Origin: Paenibacillus nasutitermitis
GTDB lineage: Bacteria; Bacillota; Bacilli; Paenibacillales; Paenibacillaceae
Assembly (NCBI RefSeq): GCF_014641075.1
Contig: NZ_BMHP01000003.1
Coordinates: 124,001 to 188,000, forward strand
Length of the DNA stretch: 64,000 nt
Direction: 5' to 3'
Shown: positions 19,118 through 27,741 of the stretch, piece after piece
Position numbering within the stretch: position 1 is the stretch's first letter
Layout of the letters: each line of letters begins with the position of its first letter
Notes under the pieces: generated by a model
The model's input: the letters and a program-made list of their open reading frames with translations, nothing else
What the model was told of the DNA's origin: nothing
Database searches by the model: none
Program-made: the position numbers and the translations under genes

Positions 19118-19999
19118 TTAACCTTTAACCGCACCGACTGTAAGCCCTTGCACAAAATACTTCTGAAAAAACATATAAATACAAGCGATCGGTCCAATAG
19201 CTAAAACAGCCATGGCCATTCTTGCAGATTCCGATGGAATTCTTAATAATTCTCCACCCAGTTGAGTGTTGGAAGACATGACCTCTATATTCGTCATCAA
19301 GGTCATAAGCAAATATTGCAGCGGCAGGAGTTTCCTGTCCTCGATGAAAAGCAGCCCTAAATACCAATCATTCCAATAGATAAGGGAAATAAACAGTCCC
19401 ACTGTAGCCAGCACAGGGGTAGATAAAGGAATAATAATTTTGCGAAAAATAAACACTTCCCCTGCTCCGTCGATTTGAGCGGATTCAATCAAGGAGATAG
19501 GAATCGTCGCGAAGAACGTTCGCATCAACAGAACGTTGAAGGGCTGGATCAGATACGGAATAATTAAAGCCCAAATGGAGTCTTTGAGATGCAAATACTG
19601 GCTGACTAGAATGTAGAAGGGAACTAAACCGCCATTAAAAAGCATCGTAAAGAAAATATAAAATGAAAATGAAGATCTGAACATAAAGTCCGGACGGGAC
19701 AATGGATAAGAGAGCAGAGCCGTCAATATTAGCGCAGTTATTGTTCCTCCTATTGTAACCATAATCGTGATCGCATAGGAATCAAAAAGTTGCTTGGAAT
19801 CATTAAGGATAAAACGGTAAGCATCCAGGCTGAATTCCGCCGGAATTAAACGATATCCATGAAGGGTTAAGACATTTTCCGCCGTTAAGGAGGCAGATAT
19901 GACGAGCCAAAGAGGAATAATGCATAGTAAAGAGAGTATACCAAGAACCGAATATAGAGCACTTTTCTCAAGAATTGATTTCATTCGTATATGATACAT
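19118..19999 (-). CDS. Carbohydrate ABC transporter permease (YtcP/LplC type)
   Basis: A 293-residue inner-membrane permease with six predicted helices, the EAA-type loop (LIESAQIDGAGEVFIFRKII) and the family ending YFVQGLTVGAVKG. It pairs with the LplB-like permease encoded just upstream. The reading frame opens at 20014, but ATG at 19999 is seven bases after GGGAGG (20007-20012), whereas the first ATG overlaps that site, so 19999 is chosen. Confidence 0.92.
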   Translation of the reverse strand: MYHIRMKSILEKSALYSVLGILSLLCIIPLWLVISASLTAENVLTLHGYRLIPAEFSLDAYRFILNDSKQLFDSYAITIMVTIGGTITALILTALLSYPLSRPDFMFRSSFSFYIFFTMLFNGGLVPFYILVSQYLHLKDSIWALIIPYLIQPFNVLLMRTFFATIPISLIESAQIDGAGEVFIFRKIIIPLSTPVLATVGLFISLIYWNDWYLGLLFIEDRKLLPLQYLLMTLMTNIEVMSSNTQLGGELLRIPSESARMAMAVLAIGPIACIYMFFQKYFVQGLTVGAVKG

Positions 20000-20049
20000 A
20001 CGACAACCTCCCATATGATTTCTTTTACATTCCAGAGTAGGTCAGAGGG

Positions 20050-20967
20050 CTAAAAGAGCGCATTGTCTTTGTCAATCTTACGTACGATTGTATTAGAAAC
20101 AAAAACGAGTACAAAACCGACAATAGCCTGATAGAAACCCGCAGCCGATGCCATGCCGAAGTCTCCAACCTTTCGTAACATTCTGAATACGTACGTATCG
20201 ATGACATCGGTGGTAGGGTAGAGCATGCCCGAATCGCGCGTAACATTATAAAACAAACCGAAGTCTGCGTAAAAGATCCGGCCGATTTGCAGCAGCAGCA
20301 TAATTGTAATAACAGGTGCGATCTGGGGCAGTGTAATATGAAAGATTTGCTTTATTTTAGTGGCTCCGTCTATCCGTGCGGCTTCGTAATACTCCGTGTT
20401 AATTCCCAGCATGCTGGCCAAATAAATAATGCTTGTGTATCCCGCACCTTTCCATATCGACACCAATACAAGAATGAGCGGCCAATAGGCCGGAGATGTA
20501 AACCAAGAAACCGATTCGATCCCAAAATGCTGTAGCATCTGGTTAACAAATCCATCCGTCGTCAGCATCGCATATACGAAATATCCCACCAGCACCCACG
20601 AGAGTAAGTAGGGTAAAAAATACGACGACTGGAACAGCGCGCCGAGGAACTTATTTTTGACTTCATACATGAGTAAAGCAAGAAATACGGACATGATGAG
20701 ACCGCAAATAATAAACAAAGCATTCAGCATAAACGTATTGCCCGTTACTCTCCACACATCCTCGGTAGCAAACAAAAACTCAAAATTTTTAAAGCCAACC
20801 CACTTGCTCCCCCATATTCCATCGGCGTACCGATAGTCTTTAAAGGCAATGAATATGCCAAACATAGGCATATAGGAAAACAGAAGCAAGAACAACATTC
20901 CCGGCATTGTCATTAATATGAGCCAGCGATTTTTCCGAAGTCTCTGCAGTTTTTCTTTCATCAGCAT
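20050..20967 (-). CDS. Carbohydrate ABC transporter permease (LplB type)
   Basis: A 305-residue permease with six membrane helices, the opening LMTMPGMLFLLLFSYMPMFG and the EAA loop YYEAARIDGATKIKQIFHIT that contacts the ATPase. LplB-type permeases import complex oligosaccharides together with an LplC-type partner, here the next gene. ATG at 20967 follows GGGAG by five bases; the ATG at 20979 lies upstream of that site. This is the first gene of the nine-gene leftward locus. Confidence 0.92.
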   Translation of the reverse strand: MLMKEKLQRLRKNRWLILMTMPGMLFLLLFSYMPMFGIFIAFKDYRYADGIWGSKWVGFKNFEFLFATEDVWRVTGNTFMLNALFIICGLIMSVFLALLMYEVKNKFLGALFQSSYFLPYLLSWVLVGYFVYAMLTTDGFVNQMLQHFGIESVSWFTSPAYWPLILVLVSIWKGAGYTSIIYLASMLGINTEYYEAARIDGATKIKQIFHITLPQIAPVITIMLLLQIGRIFYADFGLFYNVTRDSGMLYPTTDVIDTYVFRMLRKVGDFGMASAAGFYQAIVGFVLVFVSNTIVRKIDKDNALF

Positions 20968-21521
20968 GTTCTCTCCCATTCTGTTTTTTCTTTATTCCGT
21001 CTATGCCAATGTTACTCTCACTCCTGTAGGTTTTAAAAATACAAAAGATATGGTATTTACTTTGAAAGATACTTTGAGTGGCATAAAATCTATACATTTG
21101 CCCAAAATCTATCCCTCGTGCAATCACCATAGGATCAAACCCTCCGTGACCTCCAGAAATTTTAAAGTGCCAGGTTCCTGTACAGGGCCAGACCCCTTTT
21201 GAAAGCAAAAAAACACCACGTATAAGGTGGTGTTTGAATCTCCTGTTTAAGATGAGTTGTACGTTGCAGATGAGGGCTTTTCACCTTAATATGTAGCAGT
21301 ACAGATTGTCCTTTAATATTTCTTATTTTAAAAAATTCAGGCCACTCATACTCCTCTTCCCTGTCGTTTTTTGACGGAAACATGCATTCAATAAGCGTTA
21401 AAAAAACGGTATATTGACGAAAAATATCGATTTCCATTTTCTACTGGTATATCTTCCAAATATCAGATATAACTAAATCATATAGGGCTGTTTTTCTAGT
21501 TGCTAGAAAGGTGGAGCTCTC
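20968..21521. other. Divergent intergenic region between the sugar locus and the hybrid kinase
   Basis: About 550 bases containing the promoters of both flanking operons, although I cannot place them confidently. It includes a leftward terminator at 21203-21235 that seems to serve no remaining gene, and just beside it (21163-21200) a short palindromic stretch (GGTTCCTGTACAGGG) with a downstream CCAGACCCC tract that may be debris of a mobile element. The 91-codon minus-strand frame at 21162-21437 spans the terminator and is not considered a gene. Confidence 0.5.
21203..21235 (-). terminator. Orphan leftward intrinsic terminator
   Basis: AAACACCAC (21211-21219) pairs with GTGGTGTTT (21227-21235) around a 7-base loop; reading leftward the stem is followed by a run of T residues (21213-21203). 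No gene precedes it on that strand within 300 bases, suggesting that the gene it served has been lost or that it insulates the sugar locus from transcription arriving from the right. Confidence 0.7.
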
Positions 21522-24260
21522 ATGAAATTCCGCACAAAACTATTTGGCGGGTTCGCCGCGGTTTTATTATTGCTGCTCATTTTTTCCTATCTTGTATTAC
21601 GAACTTTTTTCATGATGAATCGGAACATGCACGGAATCGTCGATGATAATTATTCAAAGGTGAAGCTTGCCAACATCATCCAGGAAGAAATCAACAGCCT
21701 CAATACAGAAACAACCGAGCTCTTGCTGGATGTAAATTCAGATCGGGCAAATGAAAGATCGGCCAATATTGAGGCACTGAAATTTTCTCTGGATACGAAT
21801 CTGAACGCGCTGGATCAAATGTTTGAAGACCAGCCGGATGCAAGTATATTGGCGCAGGAATTGCATCAGTTGACTGATCTATATGTCGAAAGCAATGATG
21901 CCGCGATCAAGCTTTTGTTGAATAAGAAGAAGGATCAGGCGATTCAATTGCACAACCGTGACACAGGACCCATCCGGCTCAAGCTGTTCCTGGGTCTCAA
22001 AGCGTTCAGCACGCTCCAGGAAAAAGGCATGGATCAATCCCTGATGAACTCAACCCGTACATATAGTTTTGCAATCCGCCTGGTAGTCGTGCTGCTTGTC
22101 ATGACATTAATAGCCGGCATATTTGTCGCGATCTGGGTTTTAAGAAGTGTAATCAAGAGCTTGGGCTATATTGTTGCCGTCATGAAGGAAGCCGCAATGT
22201 CGGCAAATAACGATCTCCTTCCGCGTATAGAGGTCGCAACGAAGGATGAAATGGCCAGCATCGGTCATGCCTATAATATAATGGCCGAGGCTCTTGAAGA
22301 TCATGCCAGATACCAGCAGCAGGCCAACCTGCTGCTGCAGGAGCAGAACTGGAACAAGACCATGGTGGCCGAAATTACGGCTATCTATCAAGGGATTCAG
22401 AATCTGAACGAGCTTGCTGGCAGGTTCATGTCCGCGCTTACCCCTGCTCTGGGGGCAAGTTATGGCGTTGTGTATCACCGTAAGGAGATCGAAGGCGGAT
22501 CCACCCGATTTGTGAAAATCGGCGCATACGCGCCAGCGGCAAAAGATATTGGTGCGGACAGCTTCGGCCTCGGAGAAGGACTTGCTGGCCAATGCGCCGC
22601 GGAGAACAAACGGATTGTTCTTACCGGACCCCCGAACGAATACATCCATATCAGCTCCGCTCTGGGAACAGCCCCGCCCCGTCAAATCGTTATTGTGCCT
22701 GTACCGTATGAGTCGAGCGTGGTCGCCGTTATTGAACTTGCTTCCTTCCATCCTTTTACGCCGGCCCATTTACAGCTTCTGGAGGATTTGGCGGGCTTAT
22801 TGGGTATCACGGTAAATAGCGTTTCCGGCCATATGCAAATTCAACAACTGCTGCATGAATCGCAAACTTTTACCGAGGAGCTGCAAACGCAGTCCGAAGA
22901 GCTGCAGCTGCAGCAGGAAGAGTTAAAAACCTTGAATGATCAATTGGGGGAACAAATCAAAGCTTCAGAGCAAAAAACGATTGAGCTGGAACATATCAAA
23001 GATGTATTGGAAGATAAAAACAAACATATCATGCTCGCCTCCGGATACAAGTCCGAGTTCCTGGCGAATATGTCGCATGAACTCCGGACACCGCTGAACA
23101 GCCTCCTGATCCTGTCCCAGCTGCTGGCCAAAAACACAGAAGGCAATTTGAACCTGAAGCAGGTCGAATATTCGCAAACCATTTTTTCCTCCGGAAAAAA
23201 CTTGCTTGGGTTAATTAATGAGATTCTGGATCTATCGAAGATTGAATCCGGGAAGCTTGAAGTGAATTTCGCTTGGGTGCAGCTCTCGAATATCGTTGAT
23301 TTTATCGAGCGGCAATATGAGCCGGTGGCAAGCGACAAAGACCTCCAGTTTCATATCAGCTTAGATGAGGATATTGCCGGCATCATGATTTATACCGATG
23401 GACAACGGCTGCAGCAAATCCTGCAAAATCTGCTGTCCAACGCCTTTAAATTTACGGAACAGGGAAGCGTTACCATGAGATTCTGCATGACCTCCAAAGA
23501 AGAAATAAATGAACCGTTGGCCGACTTGTTGACCGATTATGCGCTTGCCATCTCAGTACAAGACACAGGTATTGGTATTCCAAAGGACAAACATGCCGTT
23601 ATTTTTGAGGCATTCCGACAAGCGGATGGAACAACCAGCCGTAAATATGGCGGGACCGGATTAGGGTTGTCTATCTGTCAGCAAATGGCCCAGCTATTGA
23701 ACGGGTTTATCCGGATCGAAAGCGAGGAAGGTATCGGGAGCACCTTTACGTTGTATATTCCCACCGGTAAAGTCCCAAGCGAGTTGTCGGCTCCTTATGA
23801 GAACGAAGCGGCCGCAGCGCTGGTCATCAATAATGACAATTCCAATGAAAGATTCAAGGAGCAGATGGTCCCCTCGCTGGAGGGCAAGAAAATATTGATC
23901 GTCGATGATGATTTACGGAATATTTATGCGCTGACGACTGCCCTGGAGGCTCATCAGATCCGTATTATTTTTGCTGAAAACGGACAAGAGGGCATCCACC
24001 TGTTGCACCAGAACACCGATACCGACCTGATTCTCATGGATATTATGATGCCTACGATGGACGGTCACGAAGCGATCAGGGAAATCCGCAAAATCGACTC
24101 GTTTAAAACCTTGCCCATTATCGCGTTATCGGCTAAAGCGATGAAATATGACCGGGATAAATGCATGGAGGCAGGCGCAAATGATTATATCAGTAAACCG
24201 GTATTACTGGATCAGCTCTTGTCTTTAATACAGGTTTGGCTGTATAGACAGGAATCTTAA
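21522..24260 (+). CDS. Hybrid sensor histidine kinase/response regulator with GAF domain
   Basis: A 912-residue membrane protein: transmembrane helix (about 9-30), four-helix-bundle sensor (35-185), second helix (187-210), HAMP (212-265), GAF (about 300-440), a glutamine-rich coiled coil (450-515), HisKA with the phosphorylated His in MSHELRTPLN, HATPase_c (NLLSNAFKFTEQG, DTGIGIP, GGTGLGLSI) and a C-terminal REC domain with LILMDIMMPTMDG and the conserved Lys in SKPV. It senses a signal at the membrane plus a GAF ligand and phosphorylates its own REC. GAAAGGTGGAG precedes the ATG. The following REC-kinase gene is an obvious candidate partner. Confidence 0.93.
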   Translation: MKFRTKLFGGFAAVLLLLLIFSYLVLRTFFMMNRNMHGIVDDNYSKVKLANIIQEEINSLNTETTELLLDVNSDRANERSANIEALKFSLDTNLNALDQMFEDQPDASILAQELHQLTDLYVESNDAAIKLLLNKKKDQAIQLHNRDTGPIRLKLFLGLKAFSTLQEKGMDQSLMNSTRTYSFAIRLVVVLLVMTLIAGIFVAIWVLRSVIKSLGYIVAVMKEAAMSANNDLLPRIEVATKDEMASIGHAYNIMAEALEDHARYQQQANLLLQEQNWNKTMVAEITAIYQGIQNLNELAGRFMSALTPALGASYGVVYHRKEIEGGSTRFVKIGAYAPAAKDIGADSFGLGEGLAGQCAAENKRIVLTGPPNEYIHISSALGTAPPRQIVIVPVPYESSVVAVIELASFHPFTPAHLQLLEDLAGLLGITVNSVSGHMQIQQLLHESQTFTEELQTQSEELQLQQEELKTLNDQLGEQIKASEQKTIELEHIKDVLEDKNKHIMLASGYKSEFLANMSHELRTPLNSLLILSQLLAKNTEGNLNLKQVEYSQTIFSSGKNLLGLINEILDLSKIESGKLEVNFAWVQLSNIVDFIERQYEPVASDKDLQFHISLDEDIAGIMIYTDGQRLQQILQNLLSNAFKFTEQGSVTMRFCMTSKEEINEPLADLLTDYALAISVQDTGIGIPKDKHAVIFEAFRQADGTTSRKYGGTGLGLSICQQMAQLLNGFIRIESEEGIGSTFTLYIPTGKVPSELSAPYENEAAAALVINNDNSNERFKEQMVPSLEGKKILIVDDDLRNIYALTTALEAHQIRIIFAENGQEGIHLLHQNTDTDLILMDIMMPTMDGHEAIREIRKIDSFKTLPIIALSAKAMKYDRDKCMEAGANDYISKPVLLDQLLSLIQVWLYRQES

Positions 24261-24326
24261 TGACGAATCGCCATGGCCTGAGCCGATCCCGGATCGTCAA
24301 ATTCGAAAGTGGACGGGGGTAAAAGC

Positions 24327-25472
24327 ATGGAAAACAAGATTGATATTTTAATGGTGGATGACCTTCCCGAAAATTTATTGACGCTTGAAGCAGCTCTATC
24401 GTCGCCTGACTATCGTTTGATCGCTCTCCGATCGGGAGAGGACGCGCTGAGGTATACGATACGGGAGGATATGCAAAATGTGGCTGTCATTCTGCTGGAT
24501 GTCCAGATGCCCGGGATGAATGGCTTTGAAACGGCCAAGCTGATCAAAAACAGAGAAAAAACGAAGGACATCCCGATCATTTTCATTACAGCCATCAATA
24601 AATCGGCGGATCATGTTATTCAAGGCTACAAAGCAGGTTCCATCGATTACATGTTCAAGCCCTTTCATCCTGATGTGCTTAAACTCAAAGTGGATGCATT
24701 CGTACAAATGCACCTCTTCCATCGAAATCAGTATGAGTACCTGGAGAAAATTGTGCACGAACGTACCAGGGAGCTCGTGATTGCCAATGAAGAGCGGCTG
24801 GCCTGGGAGAAAGAAATGGCCAAACTGGCCCGTCTTAATTTGATTGGCGAGATGGCGGCCGGCATCGCCCATGAAATCCGAAACCCGATGACAACTATTC
24901 GCGGTTTTTTGCAAATGTCAAAAAATAATCAAAATATGGCAGTTGAATATATTGATATTATGCTGGAGGAATTAAATAGAGCCAACGGCATCATTACGGA
25001 GTTTTTGTCTTTAGCCAAAAACAAAACAACCCATCTCGCACTGACCGATCTCAATGAGATTATATCCTCCATGTATCCGCTCATCCAGGCGGAAGCGATG
25101 CTCGCAGGCAAGCATTTTTATGTAAATTACGGAGAGATCACATGTTTGCAGTTGGATGAGAAGGAAATCCGCCAGCTCATTCTTAATATGGCTTTTAACG
25201 GTCTGGAGGCCATGTCACCGGATGGGGCGTTAACCATCAGCACTTCTATGGATGGCCCGGATATTTTATTGAAAATCGAGGATCAAGGCAGCGGTATCAA
25301 ACCAGAATTGTTGGAAAAGCTGGGTACGCCATTCTTTACGACAAAGGAGAAAGGCACGGGACTTGGTCTTGCCGTTTGTTACAGTATCGCCGCACGTCAT
25401 AATGCCGTTATCGATGTGACCAGCGGGGATGGCGGAACTGTTTTTCTTATCACGTTCAAGCAAGCTGAATAA
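24327..25472 (+). CDS. REC-histidine kinase (response-regulator domain fused to sporulation-type kinase)
   Basis: This 381-residue soluble protein has an N-terminal REC domain (about 5-125; VILLDVQMPGMNG with the acceptor Asp, Lys in MFKPFHP), a coiled linker with a CHASE-free hinge, then HisKA (IGEMAAGIAHEIRNPMTTIR) and HATPase_c (NMAFNGLEAM, DQGSGI, GTGLGLAV). The kinase core is closest in style to Bacillus sporulation kinases. It lies 66 bases after the hybrid kinase, so phosphoryl flow from that protein into this REC is plausible. ATG at 24327 is preferred over GTG 24309 because GGGGGT precedes it at suitable spacing. Confidence 0.9.
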   Translation: MENKIDILMVDDLPENLLTLEAALSSPDYRLIALRSGEDALRYTIREDMQNVAVILLDVQMPGMNGFETAKLIKNREKTKDIPIIFITAINKSADHVIQGYKAGSIDYMFKPFHPDVLKLKVDAFVQMHLFHRNQYEYLEKIVHERTRELVIANEERLAWEKEMAKLARLNLIGEMAAGIAHEIRNPMTTIRGFLQMSKNNQNMAVEYIDIMLEELNRANGIITEFLSLAKNKTTHLALTDLNEIISSMYPLIQAEAMLAGKHFYVNYGEITCLQLDEKEIRQLILNMAFNGLEAMSPDGALTISTSMDGPDILLKIEDQGSGIKPELLEKLGTPFFTTKEKGTGLGLAVCYSIAARHNAVIDVTSGDGGTVFLITFKQAE

Positions 25473-25642
25473 CATCGGAGAAGCTGCTGCAGCAGCTCCT
25501 CCATTATGCATTACTGACCGCCTCGTTCTTCCCTCCCAGCGCCACATACGAACGGATCGTTTCACAATGAATATCCTCTCCTAATGCATCCGCCTGGATT
25601 CTGGTGTGGAACAATGGTTTTGCCTTGGCACCAATAAACTAC

Positions 25643-25649
25643 ATTATAG
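25643..25649. repeat. Left copy of 7-bp target-site duplication (ATTATAG)
   Basis: ATTATAG lies directly outside the terminal repeat CTATAAATGAGCA of the left IS copy and is repeated directly outside the outer terminal repeat of the right IS copy at 30149-30155. Neither IS copy has a matching repeat at its inner end, as expected if the whole 4.5-kb block moved as one unit. Confidence 0.65.
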
Positions 25650-26204
25650 CTATAAATGAGCACCCATCCCGATGGCACCGTTTACACGAAAATCGCCCGC
25701 ATCTGCGACATGGCGGGGACCTTGCCGCTTCCGTCTCATGGCGGGTACGTGCTGGTCGATTCCTTGTTTACCAGCTCTCGTGTCATCGACAGCTACGCGG
25801 CGGCGGGGTATCACCTGATTGGGGCCTTGAAGACCAATTGAATTCTCTACCCACAAGGCATTCGGACCTCGGTACAAGACTTTGCTTCCCACATCCGGAA
25901 GGAAGACGTGCGCCTCGTGGCAGTGAACGGCTCTTCGTACTGGACGTATCGCTACGAAGGCGCGTTGAAGGCGCGTTGAACGAAATCGACAACGCCGTCG
26001 TTCTGCTGTGTTGGCCGGAACATGCATTCGAAAGAACCGAAATGCACTGACGGTTTGCGCTTGGTGCGCAAGCAAGTCCAACAGGACCGATTCTGAGCCC
26101 TTTATGAATGTGGACGAAGCGGCATCCCCTTTCATGTCGTTTGTGAGCAGTTTAAACTGGCTTAGAAACTGTCATTTTTTGTATCAGAATTTGCTCATTT
26201 ATAC
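25650..26204 (+). mobile_element. Left IS remnant (internally deleted DDE-transposase element)
   Basis: The element begins with CTATAAATGAGCA (25650-25662) and ends with TGCTCATTTATA (26192-26203), the same inverted repeat as in the copy at 29420-30148 with the last base changed. Its ends share further sequence with the other copy (for example GTTTAAACTGGCTTA near the right end). The 5' two thirds of the transposase gene are missing: the terminal repeat is followed at once by the middle of the coding region. Not autonomous. Confidence 0.75.
25666..26050 (+). pseudogene. Transposase fragment (C-terminal part)
   Basis: The translation DGTVYTKIARICDMAGTLPL, then GGYVLVDSLFTSSRVIDSYA and, after an in-frame TGA near 25840, LYPQGIRTSVQDFASHIRKE, VRLVAVNGSSYWTYRYEGAL and NAVVLLCWPEHAF match the pseudogene in the right copy almost position for position. 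A 9-base duplication (AAGGCGCGTTG repeated near 25960-25979) introduces another break. The order and motifs fit the C-terminal half of an IS4-like DDE transposase. Inactive. Confidence 0.75.
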
Positions 26205-26618
26205 GGGTATCGATTGGATCATCCCATCCAAGCCGATAACAGAATTCATGGTAGACTCCCTTCAAAGTTTAGCGCCGGCAACCTCTATATGGCTTGCAGT
26301 TCCACAGCATCGCTTGTTATGCGGGATCTTCGTCTCAACCAGCTTAAACATGGTTTCTACAGGTAGGGGGCGGTCAGTTTTAGCAACGGGTTACAGACCC
26401 AGGGATACGACCAGCCTGCTCCGGCTACCGAGAAATACACCACTACAATGAAAAGTGGTCAACCAGTAAATACTGGCTGACCTCATAATACGACGGGTAC
26501 TTAAGGAGCCGCACAGTGGCTCCTTTGTTTATTTTAATCTTGAAAGCATAACTTTGCCTTGGATCCCACCCTATTGATCGCTTGACCGCAACCTTTGAAT
26601 ATTGCTCAACATTAGGAT
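26205..26618. other. Non-coding or decayed stretch inside the composite element
   Basis: Short interrupted frames only; none resembles a known protein convincingly. The segment ends with a plus-strand hairpin (26503-26525) and then the MarR gene. It could be the 3' remains of another element. Confidence 0.4.
26503..26530 (+). terminator. Rightward intrinsic terminator
   Basis: AAGGAGCC (26503-26510) pairs with GGCTCCTT (26518-26525) around a 7-base loop and is followed by TGTTTATTTT. It would stop plus-strand transcription coming from the IS remnant before the MarR gene. Confidence 0.6.
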
Positions 26619-27107
26619 TCAATTTGGTTCTTTCATTTTGTTCATTTCATCTAATGTCATCTCGTTACACTTCCTGATAAAGTCAATGATCAGTAGCATT
26701 TCCTGCTCGGTGTATTGTGTGATGATCTTGAGCGTCGAATGAATGACCGATTGGAACATGGGCGAGATATCGCCCGAGCCTTCCGGTGCAGGCTTGACAA
26801 CAACACGTCTTCGATCATTCAGATCCTTGTCCCTAATAACATAGCCTGCTTGCTCCAATCGATCGATGACACTTGTCACAGCTCCCGTAGTCAACCCGGT
26901 TAATTGCGCCAGCTGGCCGGCAGTTACCGGACCGGTGCGATTCAGGAAATCAAGGCATTTGTGATCGGTCGCGTTTAGACCCAATTTCTCAGAGATCAAT
27001 TGATGAAACATGACGGCTCTCGCGCTGTTTTGCCGCAATTCGTGGATTAGTGCCTTTTGTGAAGAAGTGATCTCGGGAAAATCCAAAGGAAAGTTATCCC
27101 TTGACAT
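26619..27107 (-). CDS. MarR family transcriptional regulator
   Basis: A 162-residue winged-helix regulator with the MarR core: TAGQLAQLTGLTTGAVTSVI (recognition helix) followed by the wing DKDLNDRRRVVVKP. It is transcribed divergently from a SnoaL-like/SDR/membrane-protein operon, with a matching palindrome (27134-27155) in the shared promoter region, so it most likely represses both itself and that operon until a small aromatic or oxidising ligand binds. GGAGGTTACGAT precedes the ATG. It is inside the IS-flanked block. Confidence 0.93.
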   Translation of the reverse strand: MSRDNFPLDFPEITSSQKALIHELRQNSARAVMFHQLISEKLGLNATDHKCLDFLNRTGPVTAGQLAQLTGLTTGAVTSVIDRLEQAGYVIRDKDLNDRRRVVVKPAPEGSGDISPMFQSVIHSTLKIITQYTEQEMLLIIDFIRKCNEMTLDEMNKMKEPN

Positions 27108-27133
27108 ATCGTAACCTCCAAGCTATCATCTAA

Positions 27134-27155
27134 ATATCTTGATAAATTAAGATAT
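27134..27155. promoter_or_regulatory. Putative MarR operator
   Basis: ATATCTT (27134-27140) and AAGATAT (27149-27155) are perfect inverted arms separated by eight AT-rich bases, overlapping a TATAAT-like element at 27153-27158. A further half-site (CGAGATAA at 27165-27172) lies to the right. Size and symmetry fit a MarR dimer site, and it lies between the divergent regulator and its likely target operon. Confidence 0.6.
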
Positions 27156-27260
27156 AATATAAATCGAGATAATTAGGGAATTAAGTTTCTTACCATCCAA
27201 AGTATAACACACGATCCATGCACGGCCAAACAAATTCACTTATGGAGAGGACAATTCAAA

Positions 27261-27686
27261 ATGACAAATCAAGAAGATCTGAAAGCAATCGGGGCATTAT
27301 TTGAAAAGTTAAGCAATTCTTGGAACATGGGCGACGGGGTGGCTTTCGGCAATTGCTTTACGGAAGACGCCGATTATGTGACGTTCACTGGTCAGCATCT
27401 GAAGGGGAGAAAACAAATTAGCGATGTCCATCAAATGCTGTTTGGCGGCCCTCTTAAAGGTTCCATCCTATTATCTAGTGCTTCTTCCGATTTACAGCCG
27501 CGCTTTATTGCGTTCGATGTTGCGATCGTTCATGCAATTGGGGAGGTACGGCTCGCTGAGCCCGCTCAAGATCCTAAAGATAGAGGATCCATCAATACGA
27601 ATGTAGTTATGAAGCACAACGGAGATTGGAAACTGACTGCTTTCCATAATTGCCGTATCCAAGAGATTCCGGGTGGCAAGCGTTAA
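27261..27686 (+). CDS. SnoaL-like (SgcJ/EcaC family) protein
   Basis: This 141-residue protein has the NTF2-like alpha+beta cone architecture of SnoaL/SgcJ proteins: LFEKLSNSWNMGDGVAFGNC, FTEDADYVTFTGQHLKGRKQ, then NTNVVMKHNGDWKLTAFHNC near the end. These proteins bind small hydrophobic molecules and some act as isomerases or hydrolases; the ligand here is unknown. First gene of the operon opposite MarR; ATG follows GGAGAGG. Confidence 0.85.
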   Translation: MTNQEDLKAIGALFEKLSNSWNMGDGVAFGNCFTEDADYVTFTGQHLKGRKQISDVHQMLFGGPLKGSILLSSASSDLQPRFIAFDVAIVHAIGEVRLAEPAQDPKDRGSINTNVVMKHNGDWKLTAFHNCRIQEIPGGKR

Positions 27687-27741
27687 TATAATTTCCCAAA
27701 CAAGAACATAGGGCCTCTGCGGTCTGATAGGAGTGATCAAT

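Noticed and set aside
21162-21437. 91-codon minus-strand frame
   Set aside because: It runs through an intrinsic terminator and has no ribosome binding site.
25490-25515. Palindrome GGAG-AGCTGCTGCAGCAGCT-CC after the REC-kinase gene
   Set aside because: No T-run, so I did not call it a terminator; it may still be a weak one.
26205-26500. Possible second transposase remnant (IS3-like tail)
   Set aside because: A short stretch reading HHYNEKWSTSKYWLTS hinted at an orfB tail, but it does not match the conserved ending well enough to call.
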